A DNA stretch of 22,827 bases, taken from Basidiobolus ranarum. Its lineage: Eukaryota > Basidiobolomycota > Basidiobolomycetes > Basidiobolales. Below the pieces are notes generated by a model, which was not told the origin of the DNA, ran no database searches, and saw nothing but the letters and a program-made list of their open reading frames with translations. Positions within the stretch are counted from its first letter, which is position 1, and each line of letters starts with the position of its first letter. Made by a program: the position numbers and the translations under genes. Location: NCBI GenBank assembly GCA_040143965.1, contig JASJQH010000178.1:1-22827 (forward strand), given 5' to 3'. This document shows, in pieces, positions 1 to 8,085 of this stretch.

Positions 1-188
1 CAATATCTATATAAGCCCCATGTATTCCTTGATCAGACCTCAGTCTGATCAACACCAGTTATCAATAAAGATTCTTGCCAAAGTATCTTCCTTGTCCAGT
101 CTTGTCTTGTGGTCTACACCCAAGTACTCTCCAGCCTTCTAGCCTCTTGTTGTTGTTTCCAGTCCTTGTCCAGTTCCTTATTGTGACA
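1..188 (+). mobile_element. Possible end of an LTR (retroelement fossil)
   Basis: The first 188 bases have the order expected of the 3' part of a long terminal repeat. There is a TATATAAG box near 9-16, a perfect 8-bp inverted repeat (GATCAGAC/GTCTGATC, 31-50), an AATAAA signal at 64-69, a pyrimidine-rich stretch, and an end in TGACA at 184-188. No coding part of an element and no second LTR copy is in the window, so it would be a solo or edge-cut copy and its family cannot be named. This is inference from layout only; an ordinary promoter or 3' region could look similar. Confidence 0.3.
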
Positions 189-284
189 GTATAGATGTTA
201 ATAATCAATAAACTACACAAAGGCTGTAGAGATGTTAATAATCAATAAACTACACAAAGGCTGTATAGATGTTGATAATCAATA
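189..284. repeat. 37-bp tandem repeat, about 2.6 copies
   Basis: A 37-bp unit starting GTATAGATGTTAATAATC and ending ACACAAAGGCT occurs at 189-225 and 226-262, with a partial third copy at 263-284. The copies differ by only one or two bases, so the duplication looks recent. The array begins directly after the possible LTR end. Confidence 0.85.
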
Positions 285-892
285 ATAAAAAAGCATTTTC
301 TGGGTCTAGAAAATTCAACCAGCAAATAACTGGTAGAATACTCTAAAGAAAGTGTCTAGACTTTACTTTATCACCAAATAAATAAATTTTTATATTAAAC
401 AGAAAACTACGCCCTCTTTTTCCATAAACAATATAGTGTCTTTTTGGCATGCTTTGAACAGGCTGTACGTGTATATTATCTTTGTACCATCAATAAACGG
501 AAGATATTTATTAACGTTTGATTCGTGTTTGATAATTTCGTAAATGAACTTGTTTCTCATAAATTAACTGGTCCACCATACCAGCCATTTGGTTTAGGGA
601 ATGAATGATCTAGCAAGCCTATTCTAACGCTTGGTTTTCCGGTCCAGCAGCCTGGGGAACATAACTTCATTGTCAGCATACTAACCGGTTCAATGCGAGA
701 TGCCTTTCAACGAGTATGAACCTAAGTACTGACTTAGAAATACCATTGGTTGCGTTACAGTGCGAAGCAATGTCTAAGGGTATAGGGTGTTTTTCGCTTC
801 ACAGATATAAAAGTCATAGGCTTCACCCATATTCACAATATCTCTAGCTTCTGACTATCTCTACATTCACCAAGACTTTAAAACAATCCAAG
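285..892. other. Upstream region of the oxidase gene, no gene seen
   Basis: AT-rich, no convincing reading frame and no tRNA-like fold noticed. It should hold the promoter of the gene at 893. Confidence 0.5.
806..812 (+). promoter_or_regulatory. TATA box candidate for the oxidase gene
   Basis: TATAAAA lies about 80 bases before the start codon at 893. Transcription starting some 30 bases downstream would leave a 5' leader of about 50 bases, normal for fungi. Confidence 0.45.
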
Positions 893-2138
893 ATGCAAAA
901 AATGAACTCTGGAGATCTGTACAAGAGGGTTAATATAACACGTGCTGATGGTTCCAAGCCTCATGTTCTCATCATTGGAGGTGGCGTCTCTGGTCTTACT
1001 ACTGCATGGGCTTTGCGCAATGCGGGATGCAAGGTTACTGTACTAGCAAAACGATATGCGCAACACGGAGCCCATGGCGAAGCAATAGTTTCTGAAATTG
1101 CTGGTGCATTATGGGAATGGCCTCCTGCCGTTTGTGGCTCTCATGGAAAAGATACTGATGAACAGCTCAGAAACTTACAACGATGGTCTCAGATTTCTTA
1201 CCTTCAATTTAAGGATATTGCTGATGAATTTGGTGTGGATAAAACTGGTATTCGTAAGCGCATGTCATGTTTTCTCTTCGATCGCAAACTTACCACTGAA
1301 GGACTAAAAAAGAACAGTGAAGTTGAAATTGTATGTGACGAATTCAATGATAATATCTAAGATTTAATCAAGAAATACAAGATCAACACCAATCTGGAGG
1401 AAGGGGTACCACATTGTCGATGGCTACGAGCACTTGTCGTATGTAGTTGATCCTGGAAACTATCTTCATTGGTTAAGAAGATTGATTGAAGAGAAAGATG
1501 TTGGATTTCTCCAGGGTGTCGTTGAAGATACTCTTCATGAAGAAGCACCTGACTTGTTAAGACGCTACAAGGCCGATATCATCGTCAACTTAACTGGTAT
1601 GGCCTCTAGAGAACTATGTGACGATGAGAAGATGAAGCCCCTTCGCGGAATCCTTATACATGCGAAGAATGACGGAAAGCGATTCAAGAAGATTGAAGGC
1701 TGCATCTCAATCTCTCAACGCGATGCTGATACCAATTCCACTGCTGAAGAGAAAAGAAAGGCTGAGGAGGGAAGGTTCGAGTTCATTGTACCAAGAAATG
1801 ATGACATACTTATTCTAGGTGGTTATGCTCAGATGGGGCAAGAAACACTTGGGTGGAATGAAAAAGAGGAACAGTACCTGGAAAGAATGAAAGCTGGATG
1901 TGTCAATCTCTATCCTGACTTAGCCAAGGCCGCATTCACCGATTACTACTACCGCGTTGGAATTCGCCCATTTCGTGATGAGCCCCGTGTAGGTCAAGAT
2001 GATAAAAACCCAAAGATCTTCCATAATTACGGTCATGGAGGTTCAGGTTACACCCTTTCATACGGATGCGCACTCGATATCCGCAAAGGGGTGAAGGAAT
2101 ACTTTGAGAACGAATGCAGGCCTCGCAGTAACTTATAA
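893..2138 (+). CDS. D-amino-acid oxidase-like FAD oxidoreductase (one intron or a lesion)
   Basis: Flavoenzyme of the DAAO/DASPO fold, expected to oxidise a D-amino acid (or related amine) to the imino acid with release of H2O2. Exon 1 (893-1330) carries the Rossmann FAD motif IGGGVSGLTTAW near residue 28 and the conserved stretch around EIAGALWEWPPAVCG. The downstream part (from about 1404) carries VDPGNYLHWL, the active-site region RVGIRPFRDEPR and the FAD-binding C-terminal motif GHGGSGYTLSYGCA. The protein ends in Ser-Asn-Leu, a PTS1-type tripeptide, so peroxisomal location is inferred. The two parts lie in different frames. A GTATGT..AAG intron at 1331-1403 (73 nt) restores the frame and gives about 390 residues. 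However, that stretch still encodes family-like residues (DLIKKYKIN..), interrupted by a TAA at 1358, so a damaged gene or a sequence error is possible. AATAAA at 2245-2250 could be its poly(A) signal. The substrate cannot be told from the sequence. Confidence 0.8.
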
Positions 2139-2726
2139 GTCTCATCGATTGATGATATTTATTCGTATTGATTGATAGCGCAAATCGTATAAAATGGAGT
2201 CGAAATGGGTTTTACTAATACAACAAAACAGTTAAACACGTCAAAATAAAGTAACTAACCCTAAATAAATCACTCGCATTAATAATCTGACCTCCATATT
2301 GGGTTAGCAGCGAAAAGATCTAGATTTCTTTCACCTGGCAATCGTGATGGGTGAAGAGTGTATATATACATAGAGTCACATGTATGTAATTCAACAAGAA
2401 TATGCACTCTTTTGTTGAAGTGCTCCAATCTTAGGTCAGGTTGGCCAAACTTCACACATAGGATGTTTGTTTTCAATTCGTAATTGGTTCGGTTGATATC
2501 ATATTTATATTTATTATTACCATATAAAAAATATGGTCAGATTCATCTGCGTACTATGCTAATTACTGATAAATAGGTAAGAGTAAGAAAAAACCCCTAC
2601 CCTAAAAACCCCTACCCTAAAAACCATATATAATTTCGAATATTTCTACCGACTCTTAGTTACCCCTTTCCTGACAGCAATGTTCGTAATCTCTGTAAGT
2701 TCGTTTAAAACAGACACCTACACTAT
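2139..2726. other. Convergent intergenic region, no gene seen
   Basis: Separates the converging oxidase and decarboxylase genes and should hold both 3' ends. It contains a telomere-like TAACCCTAA at 2256-2264 and a 15-bp tandem repeat at 2589-2625. No coding signal recognised. Confidence 0.5.
2589..2625. repeat. 15-bp telomere-like tandem repeat
   Basis: AAAAACCCCTACCCT occurs at 2589-2603 and 2604-2618, with a partial copy to 2625. The CCCTA cores resemble the common TTAGGG telomere unit but are spaced by A-runs, so this is not an ordinary telomere tract. Confidence 0.8.
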
Positions 2727-4001
2727 CTAAACCGAGTTTATATAGTGTAGCTTGGTTTTTTGAAAGCCGTTAAATACAGTAGAGGCACTAGTGGTGTAAG
2801 CACCCATACTCTCAAATACTAACCAGTCATTCACCTCAAGCTCTGGTAGAGAAATACTCTTAAATAAACAATCGGTAGTGTCACATGTTGGTCCCCAAAC
2901 AATGCTGTCATAACGAGGCTCTTCCAATAGCTGATTCTCAAGCTCACAATCAGGTCGGTATGAAAACTCTCCATTATACAGCAGGATTTTCGGCTTGACT
3001 ATAATCAACTGGGACGGAACTCTGCTAAAACAACCATAAAGTCCCTCATTGAGATAGTACATCCATTTTTTATCAGCCTCAGTAAGCCTATCCTTCGTAT
3101 TACCACCATCTAGCCATGTGTCTTTTAACCGCCGTCCGATAACGCATGCTGCAAGAGTATATGCTGAAGCCACCAGGTACCTTCCAGGCTCAGCTATCAC
3201 TCGAACATTTGCAGCAAAGTTCGCATGAAGCTCCTCCTTTATTGCTCTAGCCACCTCTGCAATACTTCCATCTTTCTTTGGATCCCCGGGGAACCCACCA
3301 CCAATATCAAGTGTATGGAATTGGTAGCCATGAGCTTTTCCTATTTCGAATACCTCTCGAGCTTGGGTAAGAGCATTCCGATAAGAAATAGGGTCAAAGC
3401 ATCTGCAGCCAACATGGAAGCTAACTCCCACCACTGAAATACCAATATCTCTAGCTTCTTGAAGGAGATTACCCACTGAAGACATCGGTGCACCTGCCTT
3501 GTCACCCAAGCTGTATTGAGCTTTTGTATTCTGGATAAGAATACGGATGATCGCCTCGGCGTCAGGATAATGTATTTTAATTTTATGAAGCTCGTCGACG
3601 TTATCAAATGTCATTAAGCGGACTTTACGTTCCTTAGCATATTGCAAATGGACACTAGTTTTCACAATGTTAGCAAAAATGATTTTGGATGGACTCACGC
3701 CTTGATCCAAGATTAGTTTGATCTCCTCTTGACTTGCACAATCAAATCCAATCCCTTCGGCGCAGAGAATCTTAAGTATCATTGGATCCGGATTGCATTT
3801 AACAGCATAATAAGGCTCTACCATAGGAAGATGGTTTCTCCATTCTTCTAGTCTTTTCCTCACTTCTCTAAGGTCAGCTATAATGAATGGATCATCGTTG
3901 TTCGATTTGCTCTTATTCTCAAGTTCAGCTTTCAGAGCAGTACTGACGGAGTAGTTGGAATTATTGGTGGTTAAAGTAGAGGATAAATTAGCTACTTTCA
4001 T
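2727..4001 (-). CDS. Ornithine/arginine decarboxylase-like PLP enzyme (fold type III)
   Basis: Group IV decarboxylase of the ODC family (alanine-racemase-type barrel), expected to decarboxylate a basic amino acid at the head of polyamine synthesis. Single open frame of 424 residues, close to ODC length without a long C-terminal degradation tail. Visible motifs: PLP lysine in PYYAVKCN (K68), GIGFDCAS, SFHVG with H196, the phosphate-binding LDIGGGFPG (234-236), EPGRY with E271, WGPTCD with catalytic-type C373 and D374, and FNGFQ near the end. Odd points: the residue matching ODC Asp332 in the specificity helix is Glu (E319 in YYLNEGLYG); ANPCK is replaced by ANIVK; the FHVGSG loop reads FHVGCRC. 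It has no intron, unlike most neighbours. A TATA-like element lies 46-57 bases upstream. The fold is sure; ornithine as substrate is not. Confidence 0.88.
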   Translation of the reverse strand: MKVANLSSTLTTNNSNYSVSTALKAELENKSKSNNDDPFIIADLREVRKRLEEWRNHLPMVEPYYAVKCNPDPMILKILCAEGIGFDCASQEEIKLILDQGVSPSKIIFANIVKTSVHLQYAKERKVRLMTFDNVDELHKIKIHYPDAEAIIRILIQNTKAQYSLGDKAGAPMSSVGNLLQEARDIGISVVGVSFHVGCRCFDPISYRNALTQAREVFEIGKAHGYQFHTLDIGGGFPGDPKKDGSIAEVARAIKEELHANFAANVRVIAEPGRYLVASAYTLAACVIGRRLKDTWLDGGNTKDRLTEADKKWMYYLNEGLYGCFSRVPSQLIIVKPKILLYNGEFSYRPDCELENQLLEEPRYDSIVWGPTCDTTDCLFKSISLPELEVNDWLVFESMGAYTTSASTVFNGFQKTKLHYINSV

Positions 4002-4046
4002 GATGTGAACTGTAGAATTCTTGGTGGTTAAGAAAGCTCAAAATTA

Positions 4047-4058
4047 CTTATATATAAG
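4047..4058 (-). promoter_or_regulatory. TATA box candidate for the decarboxylase
   Basis: CTTATATATAAG, itself palindromic, sits about 50 bases before the decarboxylase start codon on the minus strand. Confidence 0.45.
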
Positions 4059-4200
4059 AGCAAGGCGCAACTTTAAGGGTCAAGTTCAAAGATCGCACTC
4101 AGATGCATTAATATGAGCAATAAGCACGACTTAATGTAAAAAGTTGCATGCAGTCATGATTTAGTCTCAATTTTCAGCAAAGGCACATTTAATACGTTGT

Positions 4201-4371
4201 ACTTGTTCCATCAGGTCCGGGGTGATCGGACCTTGGCTCAATATAATAGAGTAATTATGACTGAAATTGCTCATGCTGGAGGGTGCTTGTTATTGCCAAA
4301 TTGTGGTGCATAATTTTTAGGATCCAATATCCTATATACAGCACAATCTGGCACTATAAAATGGAACAAGT
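4201..4371. repeat. Short inverted-repeat structure with internal hairpins
   Basis: ACTTGTTCCAT (4201-4211) is repeated inverted as ATGGAACAAGT (4361-4371). Inside lie GGTCCG/CGGACC (4214-4232) and an imperfect hairpin at 4294-4353, whose outer arms TGCCAAATTGTG/CACAATCTGGCA enclose TAGGAT/ATCCTA. It could be a decayed MITE or a structured transcript. No target-site duplication was evident. Confidence 0.3.
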
Positions 4372-5477
4372 CCGTTCAATCTGCTTGGTATCTTCAGTAC
4401 CCTTTATCACCACAATTCAATATCAGAATAAGGTATTTCAACTAATGATTACCATCTCCATGCAAGGAACAGAATGATAAACAAGGGTTGACTTCTTTCC
4501 CTCGCGCATACACACAGAGCTTTAGCATTCCTTAATGCTTTGAGTGCCTGCCATATTTCACTCAACAAAGGTGATTAAGCATATCAAAAGGCCTATTTTT
4601 GAAATACTCTATCATAATTGGAGCTCAGATATTAACTACTTAACAGGAAATATTCGGAATCCACCTATCCCAAATGCATGGATCGACAAGGTGAACAATC
4701 CCTTGTATCTAAGCCCTCGCCGCTACCATCACCTTCACTTGCTTACTTACATCTCAGCTGACATACTCACGCAATATAACATCGTATCATCTATGCAAAC
4801 GTATCTTAGAGATTTCATTATATACTGTTTGATAGTAATTTTAATGCAATTCCTCCTCCCAAAAACCCCCCGCATAAAGCTAGAATATATGTTTGGATGA
4901 TTGCGCTACAATATTGCACAGACAAAACTAAAAGAAATATGTACCTATTCGAGGGCTTAATCATATGCTTCAACGCTCGGCTCAAATCGTCAAAGTACCC
5001 CCAACAGACTAAAATTGAGTAATCTAAGAGTAGTTCTCAATGGCCATTTTCTCAAACTTAAGCTAATATTACATGAAATCAAATACTCTACGTACTTTGG
5101 AATGAACCTACATTTATGCTAACACACTCTGGCCTCCACTGTTTATAGAAGAAAATTTGACAAGCTAGACATTTGTCCAAAGAGCAGTGAAAGCGAAGGG
5201 CTAAATTTGGCAAGCTTCTCTATATTAGCACCCTCCGCCAGGCATAAATGAAAGGGTATCTCGTCAGCTAGCAGCAGTCGACCAACGAAAAAAGTAAACA
5301 ATCCTACGTGGTTATCGCTACACTAAACACTTGATGCAGAGTATCTTAGCACCAGTTAACATTGATTTTATTATAATGCTCGTCTTCGAGAATGAATGCA
5401 GTATTGCCTCGATTACTACGGCTACTTCAGTGAGCAACTGTTGGTTGAATCATAGAATTTGTTAACGAAGCCTAAAG

Positions 5478-5485
5478 TGACGTCA
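5478..5485. promoter_or_regulatory. CRE-type palindrome TGACGTCA
   Basis: A perfect TGACGTCA, the known binding site of CREB/ATF-type bZIP factors, about 480 bases before the RING gene and 1.5 kb before the decarboxylase. Function is inferred from the motif alone. Confidence 0.3.
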
Positions 5486-5961
5486 GTATACAAACATACC
5501 AATATAAGGCCCTTAATAGATCTCCGTCGTCTAGTGGCAAACTTCACACTGACTCTTATTGCCTTCATCTGCATTTCATCCGAAACAGAGGCCTCGCCGA
5601 CCAATATATATCTTGCTACTTTAGTTAGTATATTGTACTCTCAATATTCTGTTGATCAAATATTGCAGAACACCCCCATAAGCCACATCTTTAATACATA
5701 TTGCTGAACATGATGACTATCTACATTATCCTAACACCAACCTCTATATTTCAACCCGAAGACTTTAGTTTCAAATTGCCATCTGAAATCTTCGCAACTG
5801 TCTTGCTCTGCTGTGACTGGTGATGATAATATTCCAATTATGAAACATAGTTTGTATGCTCCAACAGAAACCCATTGAAGTAATCCACTTGAGCATTTAG
5901 TCACAATTCCATTCCACTTGAGATACTTAAAGCTGTTGTGGTTAACAGAATATAGCGCAAA

Positions 5962-7601
5962 ATGATGTCCCCTAGTGCAACTGAGTCGCTTGAATGGCTA
6001 CATTGCAACAGTTGCTTTCGTGATCCTCTTTCATTTGATAAAAATTTACAACTATCTCTTCAATTCCTTAACGTTACCGAATGCGGTCATATTGTTTGTC
6101 AGCAATGCTTTAAAAAGGGTACATATCAATATAGCAACTACAAGGAACTTACCGATACTTATACTTTGTTAAAGATAGCAATAATCTCCCCTCTCAATGT
6201 CCAGTTTGCCAAACTACATGCGCCGCCGTACCACTGGGAGATAAAGTAAATACCTCTTACAATTCTACGCTTTGTGTTTAGCTCTTTTACTCATAGTGAT
6301 TGGCTCTTCAGTTTCCTTCTAAAATCAAGCATTTTTTCCGTCCGTCGATATCCATTCTTGAAGAGACTCTTGAGGTTATGAAAGTAATACTATGATTACA
6401 TTTACCTTCCCTTCTATCCATTTAAAGGATATTCAATAATAGAAGTTGTAGTTTCAGCAGACAAATATGTTAGGATTGATACGTTTTTTAAAATCAAAAG
6501 TATCCAAGCAGAAAGAGGTTCTGAACAAGGCTAAGAATGAATTGTTAAATATCAAGGACCTTCGCAAGTACGTGCTTCATTACCTCAATGAAATCATTAG
6601 CTAATCTTTATTTACCCAGATCAATCCAAACGTTAACTAACGAAAATGAAATACTAAAATCCCGTTTGACTGGTGTTCGTAATGCAGTATCAACGAACGA
6701 TGGGTATAGATTTGGTACTTCGTACCAATTAATTGCTGGAAATTTTGTTAATTTTAATGTTTCCTAGAGCTCAACAATTGGATGACTCAGTATCAGTAGC
6801 ACAGTCCAGCAAACCTCAACTCTCGGCTCATGTAATTTCTAAATATATAACATAATTTTGTGATATCAATAATATATAGCAATATTTGAGGTTCCTGTAG
6901 AGGAGAACCAAAGATCTAGGAGTATATCTCGCCTATCACTTCCTGCTCGTGGACGAAGTTTCACTCCTTCTCCTCTACTGTCAACTTCACCAAATTTCAT
7001 CCCTAGATCACCAATTCAACACAGCAAAGCTACGATCGGTTCCAGATGGACTAAGTATCCTCGAGGTGCCAAAGATTCTTATCCGGCAACAAAGCAACTA
7101 GAAGAGTATCCAACTTCGAATCGACAGCCGAGGTAAATTCATAAAATTACATACGAAATATAATAATTAATTCTCTTGCATAAAGACGCTTTCCGGCACC
7201 ATATGAGGATTCCAGGCCTCAAAGCCGGATGTCGGAGCATTCGCAACCATTACTCTCTTACCCTAATGCTTCAAATATGCGAAGGCCATGGGTATATAGC
7301 TCTCATTCAAACTACAGCCAGTCTGCCAGGGATTTCGACTCGCAAGGGAGAAATATGCGACCTTATACTTCCTCAACTTTGCCCTTCGTCCGCAACCCTG
7401 AAGGTTATCCACACCCAACTAATGGAGGATATTTCAATAATCGATACGGTAGATGTAATATTTCTTGTTTTATATCATATATATTTTTTATTAACTCGGA
7501 TTCAAGCTTCACCACACCAGCAAAATTATAATGGACCGCAATCTATACGTACACCAGTTGTTCGAAATCGCTCGGCATTCCCCCATTTAGGATACAGCTA
7601 G
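5962..7601 (+). CDS. ZIP3/RNF212-like RING protein (meiotic crossover E3 type)
   Basis: The N-terminal RING begins WLHCNSCFRDP, continues ECGHIVCQQCF and closes with CPVCQTTCAAVPLGDK, a C3HC4 pattern like the RNF212/Zip3 family of SUMO/ubiquitin ligases on meiotic chromosomes. Next comes KIKHFFRP and a coiled coil (about residues 95-155, SKVSKQKEVLNKAKNELL), then a Ser/Pro/Arg-rich basic tail. Exons: 5962-6118, 6175-6245, 6312-6383, 6458-6567, 6620-6703, 6768-6831, about 6891-7132, 7186-7448, 7507-7601, giving about 385 residues. The RING's last two cysteines only appear after splicing the first intron (6119-6174). The acceptor of exon 7 is uncertain: the better-looking TAG at 6879 gives the wrong phase, while TTTGAG at 6890 keeps the frame. 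Two ATGs stand in tandem at 5962 and 5965. RING and coiled coil are read directly; the meiotic role is from the family. Confidence 0.75.
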
Positions 7602-8085
7602 CTTTGATATACAAGGCAAGATTAGCATTGTCTTTAGTTTTTGCGATGATTTTGTTTCAATAAATGCCTAGCTAATCTTGCTTGTGAGTAAATGTACTTC
7701 TCTTGATTACTGAGACTAAAATATTAAGTTAGTACCACTATAAGTTTTTAGAAGCGTCTAATGTATTTGTTCGTTGACTGAACACTATAATAAGCATTAT
7801 TTCTGTTCGAAAGTAGTAAAATTGTAGACTGATATTATGAGTTCACTATTCAACTGACATTTTTAAAAACATTTGCCTATTTCCAGGAGTTTAAGCGATG
7901 AGCCTAATATTATCATAATGAATACGATATTGACAGTCACGGGATAAATTAGCATATTTATCCAATACTTGTGACAGATTTTACACAATGAATATACAAA
8001 TTCTATTGAAATCACTTAATACAAATTAATATGCATTGACTTCATTCAAAAACTATCATTAAGATACGAACGAATACCTGCACGA
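7602..8085. other. Intergenic region between RING and P4-ATPase genes
   Basis: Holds the RING gene's 3' end, with AATAAA at 7659-7664 inside a hairpin (7612-7684), and the AT-rich promoter of the next gene. No gene seen. Confidence 0.5.
7612..7684 (+). terminator. Hairpin enclosing the poly(A) signal
   Basis: CAAGGCAAGATTAGC (7612-7626) pairs with GCTAATCTTGCTTG (7671-7684), 14 pairs with one bulge. The roughly 44-base loop contains AATAAA. It lies just after the stop codon of the RING gene and probably folds in its 3' UTR. Confidence 0.45.

Larger units (their letters stand above)
4002..5961. other. Long divergent intergenic region, no gene recognised
   Basis: Almost 2 kb between divergent genes. 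Reading frames up to 118 codons exist (for example 4544-4900), but they begin at GTG, have no recognisable domain and show no conserved motif, so I do not call them genes. Contents noted: TATA box of the decarboxylase, a small inverted-repeat structure at 4201-4371 and a palindromic CRE-type site at 5478-5485. Confidence 0.5.

Noticed and set aside
893-4001. Oxidase plus decarboxylase as a metabolic gene cluster
   Set aside because: They converge rather than share a promoter, no transporter or regulator lies beside them, and no common pathway is evident.
4544-4900. 118-codon open frame in the large intergenic gap
   Set aside because: It begins at GTG, has no recognisable domain and its composition is like the surrounding AT-rich DNA. 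I saw no splice pattern linking it to a gene.
5522-5600. tRNA-like start (TCCGTCGTCTAGTGGC)
   Set aside because: The 5' end resembles a Glu/Asp tRNA, but no T-arm GGTTCGANTCC-like sequence follows and no cloverleaf closes. A decayed SINE head is possible but not supported.
5709-5786. Possible C/D snoRNA (ATGATGA at 5709-5715 and CTGA at 5783-5786)
   Set aside because: No terminal stem around the boxes and no guide complementarity could be shown; both boxes are short enough to occur by chance.
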